From positions 151,680,501 through 151,744,500 of the forward strand of contig NC_060212.1 of the NCBI RefSeq assembly GCF_021130785.1: a stretch of 64,000 nt of DNA, in the 5' to 3' direction. Position 1 is the stretch's first letter. Each line of letters opens with the position of its first letter. Shown here one piece after another: positions 25,000-36,786 of the stretch. Under the pieces are notes generated by a model. The model made no database searches. It was given only the letters and a program-made list of their open reading frames with translations, and had not been told where the DNA came from. Source of the DNA: Homalodisca vitripennis. Lineage: Eukaryota > Arthropoda > Insecta > Hemiptera > Cicadellidae. Both the position numbers and the translations under genes were made by a program.

Positions 25000-25285
25000 G
25001 CCAGAACGTTGCGGGCGGTGTGGGAGCGGAGAGGTCGGGGACCGTGTAATATGATTTTGCGTGACACCGCCCGCGCTCGACCCAAACAGGCAAAACGGTT
25101 AGTCCGCAATCAGGGACGGGCTTTGTTACCGGGCTTAACACCTGGGCTTAATTAAAAACACAGCATCCGTGTGTCGCGGGACCTCACGCCATCTTCCGTG
25201 AACACTAAAGTGCCGATCTGTCGTGTACACGCCACACAGAGTTTACAGAGCAGCGAAACTAACTACACGATCTAATTTGTTAGTG
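25000..25285. promoter_or_regulatory. GC/CpG-rich island, possible promoter or enhancer
   Basis: An abrupt GC-rich, CpG-containing block in AT-rich DNA. It carries a perfect 11-bp inverted repeat GCGGGCGGTGT (25011-25021) / ACACCGCCCGC (25064-25074). No open frame with splice sites was found. The composition fits a promoter-proximal or enhancer region, but there is no direct evidence of transcription. Confidence 0.3.
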
Positions 25286-27293
25286 GGATTATACAGTGCA
25301 ACTCCCCATTGTATAATATTCCATCTAGATGTAGACTTTAGTGACCTCAAATTATCTAAGATTATTTAAAAAGGCATATTGGAATTTAAAGTTTTATTAA
25401 AACTTCAAAAATCGAATGAACTTTTATTCCTGGAAAATCCTGTTTTGAAACTCCTTTGGTCGTATCTGCCTCTAAATACAATGTTCAAAATAATTTCAAG
25501 ATGCTATATTTCATAACTATTCTTTATTTAATGCGTTATTGTTTAAAAATACATTAGTAACCATCACCTCATCGCATGTCATATTAACTGTAATATTATG
25601 TGTCATATATAAGCATTTCTTTTAAGGTTTAAAGCGTGAAAACCCATAATTAGGCTATAAATAATAAATACAAACTTTCCTTTCTTAAGTTTATAATTCT
25701 TAATTATTATAATTTAGACAATGAAAAAAGTGTAATACACTTTCAAAATAAGCATTAAAATTCGTATAGTTCATATCGTACAATAATGTAAAAAAAGAAT
25801 AATATTTCTGGAATAAAATAAAATAATAATGACTACGCCATAAAGGTTTATTTTAAAGTCCGACCCAATTAACAAAGAAGAGACATTTGGGGGTGGAAGG
25901 GGGAGGGGACTAGCCATTTCCACTTGTCAGTTAGGTTCCGAAACTGCTTCTAGTTTAATTGGCTGAAAACAGATTCAGTCGATTTTACTTTCCAAGTAAA
26001 ACTTTCAAGTATTGTTACCACTGAATAAAATGTTCCTCACTTAATTCGTTTTTTATTCTTCTTTACTATATGAAACATTATACATAAAAGTGCTTTTTAA
26101 GCACAATCTCAAGGTGTTATTTTATTTAAGCTTACATACTAATATAATAAAAATAAAGTAATTATATGAAAAATAAAATCAAGAATATGCTAGGTTACAA
26201 ATTTATGCACACGACGAAGACCTAGGAAAATATGAGAGATACAGATGGTATAACAGCAGAAATTATTCCATAATGTCCAGAACTGTTAAGAAAACTGTTT
26301 ACTACAAACCATTTTTGTTTAAACTTTATATAAAATTTCACAATAATTCAATAACATTAGAATAATTCAAACATATTAAATATTTGAATTATTTTATTCA
26401 ATTTACAATTTGTTACCTATTTGCGTAATTTTACCGTGCGTTCCTTCCATCCTTTAGGTTTGACAGATTAAACCTATTAAAAGCCTATTAAAATGTTTTG
26501 GATAATATATTTTCAAACGCCTACAAATATTCACCTGACCCTTCTGGAGCAATGTTATAAATGCGAGAATGACTAAGCCTTAGGCCATCCTAAAAAATGT
26601 TTTTTCACTACAAGGGCCATCTAAGGAAATTACAGTTCATGTATTTTGCAGGTTTGCACTATTTTTGGCTGTATTTTTAGGTTTTACTACTAATTGTTAA
26701 TTAATACATGGATGTGTTGAGTCTTCTAGAAAACTTTAAATACCTTAAATATTAGAATAAGTTAGAATCACCATTAAGATAACTATAATCAGTTTATAAT
26801 ATCTAGAAAATCATCACAAGAGACAATGTAAATTATGGCGCATGAAATCATCCACATACTTTAAGCTTTTAACAGCATGATTTAGACACTCAACATTTCA
26901 ATGAAGAAAGAGGACCATACAAAAACTTAACGTAGGGAAAGAAATGGACTGTAACGATCGTTACAGCCCAAATATTTTCAAAATAATAATCATACAACAA
27001 AACGTTAACATGAAACTACAGCAGTGTACAAAATAAAATGCACAGATTGCCCAATTTTTTTATAGGTCAGAGAGGACGGAGTGTTCGTATATAAAGAACG
27101 CCTACTCATAGACGAAATACGCCTTAATAGTTTTGCAAATCATATAATAAATGGAACTCATAAGTATAGAAACATAAAAGAGTATATGAAGATTATTCAC
27201 AATGGCCCAAAAAGTAGAATATAACATAGAACAATACGAAATTTATAAATCCATATAATCATCAAAACCTTTAGTTCTGAATGAATATCAGAA
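25286..27293. other. Unique AT-rich DNA
   Basis: No gene was recognised. It contains the inverted dispersed-repeat fragment at 25930-25985, and a short exon-like acceptor (TTTTTTTATAG at about 27054-27064) with no convincing exon after it. Confidence 0.5.
25930..25985 (-). repeat. Inverted copy of the 19144-19725 repeat (fragment)
   Basis: CTGCTTCTAGTTTAATTGGC here is the reverse complement, with one change, of the GCCAATTAAACTAGAAGCGG core in both copies of the 285-bp repeat. The next bases also match (TTTTCAGCC, GATT). It shows that repeat is dispersed. Confidence 0.65.
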
Positions 27294-27294
27294 T

Positions 27295-27562
27295 GGGAGT
27301 GGCGATGGCCGAGCGGTCTAAGTCGTTGGACTTTGGGTCTGAGTTAGAGATAACGCAGGTTCAAATCCTGTCAGTGACCATTGCACTTTTTATCAGTACC
27401 ATCGACCTTGTACTGTATCGATTCTCCCCCTTATTCTGTTTGATAAGATCCTCGCACAGGCCAGTGGTCCATGAGGGCGGACAGAATAAGGCTTAAAAGG
27501 GGATCGGCCTCTCCTTTTCAAAAAAAAAAAAAATAAATAAAAAAAAATAAAAAAATAAAAAT
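27295..27562 (+). mobile_element. tRNA-derived SINE (class II tRNA head, poly-A tail)
   Basis: The head (27299-27383) resembles a class II tRNA (Leu/Ser type). It has A box TGGCCGAGCGGTCTA (27306-27320), an anticodon-arm-like TTGGA...TCTGA, an extra arm, and B box GGTTCAAATCC (27358-27368) in a paired T arm. The acceptor strands no longer pair well, so it is not a functional tRNA. A body follows with a perfect 11-bp hairpin CCTTATTCTGT (27429-27439) / ACAGAATAAGG (27481-27491), then an A-rich tail (27520-27562). RNA polymerase III would transcribe such an element from its internal boxes. A second member lies inverted at 28690-29190. The 71-codon frame through it is a shadow. Confidence 0.85.
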
Positions 27563-27865
27563 GTATCCGAAACAAAATTATCTTTGGTACTGTAATTCAA
27601 TTAGACAACAGACAGGACATAACATGAAAAGTTCCTAATAACAATAAGAAGGAAACAGCGTAATCATTTTTCAGCAGGAATTAGTCTATCTGTTTACCTG
27701 GCAAAAGTGAGATAGGTTAGGTATGATTAGACAACCAATCAAGTATACAGTTTTAAATTTTGATGTATTTTGTATTAGGGTATGTGTGTATCTTATTTAA
27801 ACATAATTTAAATCATTGAATACTCTACAGAGGGCACCAACAGTTTATATCTTTCTAAGACCTGT

Positions 27866-27915
27866 CTGATGATGATGTTACGACATCAAAACTGGTCCCA
27901 CGCATAAAAACAGGA
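27866..27915 (+). mobile_element. CTGATGA-hairpin-AAAAC terminus (Penelope-like, tentative)
   Basis: CTGATGA (27866-27872), one spare base, stem GATGT/ACATC (27874-27878 with 27883-27887) with a 4-base loop, then AAAAC. This is the same arrangement as at 108-140, 17961-17987 and 37182-37203. An A-rich tail (AAAAAAAAAATAAAG) follows at about 27915. Upstream sequence is AT-rich with no coding remnant. Confidence 0.35.
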
Positions 27916-27930
27916 AAAAAAAAAATAAAG

Positions 27931-28689
27931 ATTGTTAAGGTAAGTTACCTTTCCATCAAAAGTTAGAACAAGGTCAATCATGCGACAATATGTGCTATCA
28001 TAGATCAATCATACTATCAAATTTGACGTGTCTTCACTCTCCAAGAGTCTCTATGCTCTTTTTCGATTTACAGAACATTCTAACACTTCGTGTCTTAAAA
28101 TTTAAAATTAGTATAAAGTGTCCAATATATGGTTAAATGTTATAGGGAAATGTTTGATTATTAATTGCACGAATTTTCATATGCAAATAAACATTAAAAT
28201 TTGTATAGGTCTAGCTTCCCTCCTTCAGGTACCCGTGTTTTACGTGATTTTGAATCTTGTCTACAGCTCGAAATCGTAGAAACTTTATATTTAATAGGAA
28301 CACGACTGATAATTTATTTTATGGAAAATAGACGTTACTATTAGTGTTATTATGTATTATACTTTCGTTTTACAAAACCACGTGTCGTTTATTTTTTTAA
28401 ATATTTTTCGTTTGAAATTTATATTATCCGAGTGTTTGCAGTATATACTTTATAATGTTCTATTCCTTGTACACTTATGTGGATTTCTCTGTAAAGAATT
28501 AATGCAAAATTTTATGATTTTGGCATTCAATACCTTCGTATTCTCTTATTGTTTTTCTCACGGGATCGTTTTGCTGTTCATTTCACGCTAGGGTGTGTTT
28601 TATCTATTAAAGGGCAGATTGGCTGTCGCCTCCCGGATTACTATAGCAACATTTTATATGCTCTGTCCTGGAAGTGTGTCAATTACGAT
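27931..28689. other. Unique AT-rich DNA
   Basis: Nothing recognised. A 79-codon hydrophobic frame at 28352-28591 is a product of T-rich sequence. Confidence 0.55.
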
Positions 28690-29190
28690 TATGATCAAAG
28701 AGAGATTTTTGAGAGGCCAATGTCGTTTTAGGGTTATTCTGCAAGTCCTCATGGACCTTTGTTCTGAGCAAGAGTCTATCAAGTAGGAGAAGGAGAGTTG
28801 GTATTGAACAACGTAGACCGTAGTTATATAAAGTATTATGATTAAAGAGATTTTTGAGAGGCCAATGTCTTTTTAGGGTTATTCTGCAAGTCCTCGTGGA
28901 CCTTTGTTCTGAGCAAGAGTCTATCAAGTAGGAGAAGCAGAGTTGGTATTGAACAATGTAGACCGTAGTTATATAAAGTATTATGATTAGAGAGATTTTT
29001 CAGAGGCCAATGTCTTTTTAGGGTTATTCTGAAAGTTCTCATGGACCTATGGCCTGAGCAAGGGTCTATTAAGTAGAAGGGGGGGAGTCGGTATTGAACA
29101 AGGTAGACCGTACTCATAAAAGGTACTATGGTAAATGAAAGGATTTGAACCTACGCTTTCTCTAACTCAGATCCAGTTACAAACCTACAC
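28690..29190 (-). mobile_element. SINE of the 27295 family with triplicated body
   Basis: Read on the minus strand, the tRNA-related head (29190 to 29131) contains the same CTGAGTTAGAGA and B box GGTTCAAATCC (29141-29151) as the SINE at 27295, and ends ACC. The A box is lost or scrambled. The body that follows matches the other copy's body through GACCTTGT, CAGGCC, GGTCCATGAG, AGAATAA and GGCCTCT. Here the body is repeated three times with a 145-bp period (GAGAGGCCAA or a variant at 28711, 28856 and 29001). There is no clear poly-A tail. The minus-strand frames of 82 and 91 codons in this region are repeat artefacts. Confidence 0.8.
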
Positions 29191-29733
29191 CATGGCAAAT
29201 CGCTACAAACTCGTCTACAGATGTATTTAAGAATGAAAATGAAATTATTATTTGACCAATATGTGGTAAATACGACCTTCCATGGCAACTGGCTACAGAC
29301 TCGTCTGCAAATGTATTTAAGAATGAAAATGAAATTATTATTTGACCAATATGTGGTAAATACGACCTTCCATGGCAACTGGCTACAGACTCCTCTGCAG
29401 ATGTATTTACGAATGAAAATGAAATTATTATTTGACCAATATGTGGTAAATACGACCTTCCATGGCAACTGCCTACAGACTCCTCTGCAGATGTATTTAC
29501 GAATGAAAATGAAATTATTATTTGACCAATATGTGGTAAATACGACCTTCCATGGCAACTGGCTACAGACTCGTCTGCAGATGTATTTAAGAATGAAAAT
29601 GAAATTATTATTTGACTAATATGTGGTAAATACGACCTTCCATGGCAACTGGCTACAGACTCGTCTGCAGATGTATTTACGAATGAAAATGAAATTATTA
29701 TTTGACCAATATGTGGTAAATACGACCTTCCAT
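29191..29733. repeat. 90-bp satellite, about six copies
   Basis: A 30-bp partial unit (29191-29220) precedes units starting ATGTATTTA at 29221, 29311, 29401, 29491, 29581 and 29671 (the last cut short at 29733). Copies are nearly identical. Because the period is 30 codons, open frames run through the array on both strands (plus 29221-29619, minus 29151-29558). One copy has GACTAA in place of GACCAA, which ends the plus frame. The SINE head abuts the first, broken unit at CCATGG, so the SINE appears to lie in the edge of this satellite. Confidence 0.95.
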
Positions 29734-30289
29734 TCTATGACATTATTTCTAAATTTAATATTTTTCTATATACTTTCAGACACAGTTTTTTAAATTTATT
29801 TTATTAGAACGATTGTGACGATGCTGTGATTTGTCTAATAAATCTGACATAAATGGGACGTAATATAAAGACTATATTCCTTGACCACTAGTTAACTATA
29901 TTCTCAAATCTTGTTTATTTTGCTATCACGCGAAACAAGTGTGATCTACAATTAATTCTTATATTAGTTTAAATTTGAATGAACATCAATAATTAAGAAT
30001 GATGAGACCACACAGATTAAAAAACTGAATAAATGATTCCTAGAAATTATATGTATTTTGAAGAACACAAAAACCTGTGGACCCTAAAAAACATTTGGAA
30101 TATGTAATTAAAAATAAATACATCTTGTTGTAAGTTAGATAAAGTTTAACACATACATATTTCAGATTAAGTTTAAATTTCAGAAAATCCAGTGATGCTC
30201 TTATTAACGTACATTCGCGCCTCTTTACCTCTATGTCACCTAGAGGACGGAATGCAAAGTTAAGCCCCATCAGTTTCCTGTGAGGGGCT

Positions 30290-30480
30290 GAAAGGGTTAA
30301 ATCCGTTAATCCATTTCTGCTGCTGACAGTGCTTTTTGTGGCCGAGTAAAAAGGTCGGCAGGAATAATTAAAGTTGTGTTGTCCGCCGTCACCTAATGTA
30401 ACTGTGCTCGTATCACTACCCGGACTACTGCAGATTCTGACAGCTTTATTACATCAACATTAATCGCATTTGCTAAATTA
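30290..30480. promoter_or_regulatory. Candidate conserved regulatory block
   Basis: Non-repetitive, GC-richer sequence between AT-rich flanks. It is dense in homeodomain-type cores: AATTAA, ATTAAT and CTAAATTAG, with TGACAG (a Meis/Hth-type core) at 30438-30443 next to TTTATTACATCAAC. There is no coding frame. The regulatory role is inferred from composition and motif density alone. Confidence 0.3.
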
Positions 30481-32011
30481 GGTGTTAATTCATCAGCTTT
30501 ACTTAATACAGTTCTCATGTAATACTCTAATTACTTCATTTAAATTTACAATTGTATAGAAAACAAAGAGTGACCACGATCTTGAAAGCAATAACAGCTC
30601 AAATTTAGAGTAAAAGGCATTGTGTTTTTATAAAGGATTATCGACACATACCTTTTTCGATGTCAGATTGATTTATACATAAGTCAAAGCTGTGTGATAA
30701 TGCATATATGTGTCCTCTACTGTTTTGAAAATAAATTAAATCAACACTAATGTAATTTAATCTAAGAATTTTCAAGTCATTTTTTCAACTAAAACGCTAT
30801 AAAAATATCCTGTGAATTTGTAAAATAGCAATGATAAACTGCTTATAGTAAATGTAACAAATATACGTTGTAGATAATAAGGAAATTCCAAACCTTTTTA
30901 ATGGATTTGGGTGAAATAGAACAATTTTGCAGAAACATTGTTTCAAGTCTATTAAACGTACTAAAAGCATTATTAGATGGTCAGATGACATATGAAATCA
31001 ACATTTATACGTATAAAATGTTACATCACAAGAGTATTATTGATATACTTACTGACATTAGTTAAGATTCTTTTTAATCAATTAGTGCTTTGTATTAAAT
31101 TAACTGCTATTAAACTGGGTTTTATAATAATATTAGTAATGATAGTAATAATAATAATAACAGTAATAATATTAGTAATATTATTATAGTTAACTAAAAG
31201 ACGATACCACAAAATCTGAGTATAATTAATTTAACATGAAATAAGAAATTTAAATTTAGGTGATACACACGAATAAAATACACATTTTAAATAGACTAAA
31301 TAAATTGAGGAAAGAATTTTCTTGTTGATTTCTTGAAAGTTCCTACAGTTAGTCTTCAGCTTCCTCTTAGGCACTTGATTGCCACTAAGAATATTTTAGT
31401 GACCAAAGTGCATCTTAGGATGGAGGCAACATTCCCATAATACGTAGAAACACTATTAAGTACTTACAACAAAAACGTTTATAAACAACCGAAAAAGTTT
31501 ATAAAAATTACTTTTCTTTCTGCGTTTATAACTAGTAAATAAAGCAAACAGCTTTATAAGTTTATTATTTTATGGACAAAAAATGCATCACATACAATTG
31601 ATTACAGTCATTGTAAAACAATTGAAATAATGAGCCTACATCAGCCGTTGGGAATGTATCATCAATTTGTCAAAAATACATTTTTGTATAAAAAAACTTA
31701 GCTGTATAACACGTAATTGTATAAAAAGAATAGCCTTAATTTAAGTAGTGATTTTATTAGCAAGGCAGACACAATATCAACAAAGCAATATTTACAAAAA
31801 AGTATGAAAAACAGTTAATTGCTGTACAATGAAGATAATTATTCATCGTATGTTGGAGGATAATACAAGGCCAATGAGCGAAATTTGTGTTTATATTGAC
31901 AAACAAAGAAGATCCAGCGACGGATATTGGTTCAAATGTGAATGGTGGAGCAAACAAAACCAGTACTGTTCGAGTCTTGCACGCCTTTGTCTGATGCGTC
32001 GAGTCGATTGA

Positions 32012-32248
32012 TCAAAATACTGCCACTTATCAATTAATGGCAAAAATAACGTTTCCAATTGCAATCGTTTTCAGATTCTTGAAGCTCCCAATTTTGTGTA
32101 CGTTGTTGTCATGGGGTGGAATAGAATTATGGAGATCCAAGAGAACCGACTGCAAGAATATTCAAGGACATATCTCCCCACAAACTACATACCGGATGAC
32201 TACCATTTTGTTGGTAACGAGAATATTGGTTGTAAAGATGAGGATTGA
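32012..32248 (+). other. Unrecognised 78-codon open stretch
   Basis: Open between stops at 32009-32011 and 32246-32248, with mixed amino-acid content including MGWNRIMEIQENRLQEY and YIPDDYHFVGNENIG. The content is less AT-skewed than chance frames nearby. It directly follows a 60-codon frame (31829-32011) in another phase that includes SDGYWFKCEWW. Together they could be a broken mobile-element gene, but no family was recognised. Splice sites were not found. Confidence 0.2.
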
Positions 32249-35200
32249 GAAATACAGGAATAAAATCAGCACTTAAGGGTAGCACAAACTTTCCTGTTGT
32301 GGTTAACGTTCTTTCGGGCTTGTTGCAGAGAGTTGAAATGAGTTGCAGATTTGCTAATGTTTTGACAATAAACGGATACAAGTACTGAAGGACCCAACAT
32401 AACATAACGCTATCGAACAGACGGAAAGCCGGGCGGACCGCCCTTAGATCTCTTCACTTCAAATTCAATAGGGTTTTTGCTTGGACGAAGAGGAAACTGT
32501 ACATGATTTCAGAAGGGCCTGTCGGGTTTTTAATTGTTAGCAAGACCGTATTGGATGCTTGGAAACATTTGAAATCAAAATAAAGTAATCACATTTTCAA
32601 GTCTCCAAAATGAAATATGATAAGGATGTCTTTTTTAATAGACCTTACATTTTATATAAAAAAAGATACTGTAATGATAACTAGATTGCTTAACAATGTT
32701 TCTCATAACACTTTCATATTATGCGGAAAAAGTCACTTTAGGATGGAGGAACTTTTGCTTAATTCTAGGACTAAGCACTGATAACTAAAAATAATATACC
32801 CTTCTCTTCCTTTCCCAGTTAAATGAATTTTTGGAAGTATTTCATACGGAAAAAGTTAGTAGTGTTTAAAACCCTTTTAAAGGTATAATGTGGATTCTGA
32901 AAATGCTGCAATTAATTCACTGGATTATTTATAACTATGGAGTACATAACTGTACAATCCGATTTGAGCTGTTGCTTCGCTTCAATCTCAAAATATAATT
33001 TAATAAAAAGTTGAATTCTTAATTGATACCGTAAACAGTAATTACGGTCCATCACCTTTAAGAAACAACATAATTTGAAAATAATACCCAACAAAAGGAC
33101 ACGTTTTCTTAACTTACTCAATATAATTACGCATCTCATGATTAGTTACTAAATTTTTAGAAATAAAAATTATTAATGCCTAAATAATGTTATTAAGTAA
33201 TCCAAATAACTAAGATTTTTAATTAATCCATATTGTCAAGAACCATACAATGAATAAAATTTAGTCTAACCTCGTCATCGCAAAGCGGAATGATAATCTC
33301 CTCCTCAAATTGAGGTTTTGGAGAAAAGAATGTCCTGTATCTAGAATCAAACATAGGAATTATAGGCTACAAGACAAGAGCTAATTTGCTCTGCATATGC
33401 ATACAACTTAGTTTTTTTTATCGATAGAGCAATTTTATAACGAAGAAATAGCTATCAGTAATTTTTGTGGAGGTCGAAATAAGAAGGTATCAAAAGGGTT
33501 GACTATTTATGGCTCTCAGTTCCTAAACCAAGGAACGATCGCTCACTAGCTAAGAAATAAATAAGGATACATATTTATTCTACCATTAGAGTTTTAATTT
33601 CAATTTCCAGTAACATGTGAACAATAAATTTTTATAGCAAAAATGTCATCTTGACAACATTTACTCAAAATGTTGGATGGGAATAAACACTCAATAAAGA
33701 TACATAAAGAGAGGTATGGAGGTCAAATATGCCACGTCAGCTGAGAAACACTTGACTAAACAGCTGACACTGTGTATCCTTTACATTGTCTGATTAAAGC
33801 ACAGCTGCACATATTCTATCCTCGTGATACGTATGAAATAAATCATTGTTTTAGTTATTACAACCTGCTTTGTGTATACTCGTATGTAGAGTGGAATTGC
33901 AATATGCCTGGTAATCAAATAGGGACATTTGCGATGGTAAGTATTATAGATGTTGGGGACCTATACAATTTTTGAGAGCCGGATGACACAAACACACATA
34001 TATTTTTACTTTGCCCTGGTCAATACAGAATATAGTGTTGTGTATTATTTTTAATCACATTAAACTCAAGTATTAAACAATGGTGATATATTTGAGAAAA
34101 AGAAAGGTTTATACATCACTCTTGTTTAACTTTACTACAATAAACTAAACATACTACAATAAAAAAATATGTTTCATGCAACTTTATTGTCAGCTCTAAT
34201 AAGTATCAATCAATGTTCCACAAATGTTATCTTATACTAAATAAACAAGCAGTTTTATTATTGCTTTATAATATAATAATTTATGAACTTCTTATCACGA
34301 GATATTAAATAAATGTAATCCAAACCAAATTTAAGTTAAAACAAACAGTCTACATTTAAGAATTTGTTCTGGATGAAGCAAAAATATATAAGGAAAAGCT
34401 ATGACACATTTTTAACGTCTTCATCTAGAAAAAACAAATCTAGTACACAATTCTTTGGTAAAAAACTAACCTAAAAATTTCCTATGTTTTCTCATTGAAA
34501 GTTAGCCAAGTGACCATAAAAGCAAAGGGGTTTATTTACATTTTCAGCCTAGTATTATTTAGAAAAGATATATAAATAGAATAGTTTTCTAATTAACATT
34601 AAATGTGCTTAGGACGATAGTAATGCGATGAAATTAATACTAATTGGTTCGAATCATTTCCATCCATTCTAGCATCACCTGACCCATCCTGTACGTTCTT
34701 TAAATCTTTTCTAAACAAAAGATCATTCCTCAAACATGAATATCACATACAAGGGTAAAAGATTGCAAGTGTCTGTGGGGAAAATCGTATCTCCAAACCC
34801 ACGAAGGAGATCTCTCTCTGAGAACGAGTAATGCACAAACACTCAAATAAAGTGCAGTCTCTGTCAGTCAAATCACGTCCTTGTATGTTCTCTAAAACCC
34901 TTTACAATACTTTCAAAACCGCAAGCAAGGTTGCAATTAGTCAAATTAACATGTGCAATGTTTAAAAATATAGTCATGTAAAATACTACTTTAAGGTTTA
35001 TATATTGTAGTACAATAAAAGAAATGCATTGTTTATTAAAGCAAACCGTTGTCACAGTCTATGTTTATCAATTGTAGCAATTGTAGTAATTGAAAATAAA
35101 AAAATGATGTGAGCTATTTATTATAAGGACTGGTGCTGAATTACAGTAATCTTATGAACCATGGTATTTTGAACAATTTCAAAATGGCAGCAAAATGTCA

Positions 35201-36692
35201 ATATGTGTAGACCAATGGCAAAGTAGTTGTTTTTGTTGTTTTCAACATTCATCTTTGGCCAACTGCCAGCATCGGTACAATCAACTCATGAGACCAAACT
35301 CAGCCAGTCTCGTGAATCTCAATGCAACCCATGGATTTCATTAGATCTCAATCGTAACCGATCGTAGATCACATGAATCAGTGGACTTGATGTAATCCGA
35401 ATCGTGTTCTAGCTAGAGCAACAAAGTTCATCGTACGATGCAGTGACTTAAGGGGGGAATACAAACAATGTTTACGATTTGAATAGACTTTTAGATTTAT
35501 ATTTTTTATAAAATAATAAAAACAAGTTTTAAATCTAGGTCTAGGTGATTTTACTTTAATCCTGAAAATAACCTTAAATCTATTTGCTCAATAATTATGA
35601 GTACTAAATATTATTGACGTGTCCACAGTCAATAATAAAACTTTAATGTAATTAATATCTTGCCAAAATAAGTATAAAAATTTAATTACAGTGTTGAAAA
35701 TTTATTATTGGCGATAGAATATTATGTGAAACGATATCGCGTTTTAACATATTTTTTTTACCATTGCTAATGATACAAAAATTGAATATTACATTTCAAG
35801 GATTGAAATACATCTCTACTACATATGTTATAAAATCTGTATGCATTAAGTTAAAAGTATAAAAATATTTTTTTAAATCAAATAATTAATTTTTTCATTA
35901 CATATTAATTAGGTATTTAGTTTTGTGTATACTTAACCTTTTATGCCTTAAAAAATATTTGAAAAAGATGAGGGATTCCTATTTTTGAAACTTAGTGCTC
36001 TTTTCTGGTTACATTAACGGCAAATATAAAATACCGTCATCGTTCACATAATCCTTTACATAATCCATAGTATTACTTAATAATACTCTTTCAACAAAGA
36101 GTTGAAAGAAATTTGAAATAAAGACTATACATTGTACCTAAGTTCATAAACGGTTTCCCAAAGGAAATGTACACGTTTGCCTCAGTCTAGTGTCATAAAA
36201 ACAAGGTAATACCGGTTTCATATAATTTTATATACTGATAATTTTCGTTTTTAAAAGGTAAATGATAATATGTTTAATACAATAAATTAAGAATGTTCAG
36301 TAGAATTGTCTTTAATACAGTTTTTGAGAAATCAATCTGAAAGGTGTCATAAAAACATTAAATCTCCGAATAACTTGAAGAACGAAACAAATGTCTAAGG
36401 AAACTTGAAACTTCTTTTCGCTCTCTTATTCAAATATTCACAGAACTACTATTAGGCCTGCTACATAATTCATCCTAAGATTTTTCAGTAGCGCTCTCGC
36501 AGCTAGCGGATGGCTGTGAGAAAGGAAAGAGGCAGTTTCAAGCATCTGGATTTGCCTTGAATATAGTGTCCATTAAATACTTAATTTTAAATTATATTAT
36601 AGAGTAGTCCGACACGTTTTTACTTATGACGACAGTATGAGTTAATTTAAAATATCTGAAGTACGTTTGTTGAAACTAAAACGATGAGATTA

Positions 36693-36786
36693 CAATATTT
36701 TCTATATATATAATATATATATATATATATAGAAAATATTGTATATATATATATATATATATATATAGAATATTGTATATTTCTAT
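36693..36786. repeat. AT microsatellite with palindromic ends
   Basis: Two AT tracts separated by AGAAAATATTGT. CAATATTTTCTATATA on the left is the exact reverse complement of TATATAGAAAATATTG at the right of the first tract, forming a perfect long hairpin. Confidence 0.9.

Larger units (their letters stand above)
29734..36692. other. Long unique AT-rich region
   Basis: No complete gene was found. It contains the enhancer-like block at 30290-30480, an AAT-rich run at 31110-31185, and an unrecognised 78-codon open stretch at 32012-32248. A small perfect palindrome GGGCGGACCGCCC lies near 32433, and a mildly GC-rich block at about 35240-35450. Other frames in the range are short and unrecognised. 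Confidence 0.5.

Noticed and set aside
27295..27383. Functional tRNA gene
   Set aside because: The A and B boxes are good but the acceptor strands do not pair, and a SINE body and poly-A tail follow.
28679..29117. 82- and 91-codon minus-strand frames
   Set aside because: They lie in the triplicated SINE body and repeat each other.
29151..29619. Repeat-protein genes on both strands (132 and 135 codons)
   Set aside because: Both are created by a 90-bp satellite whose period is a multiple of three; opposite-strand frames cannot both be explained as genes.
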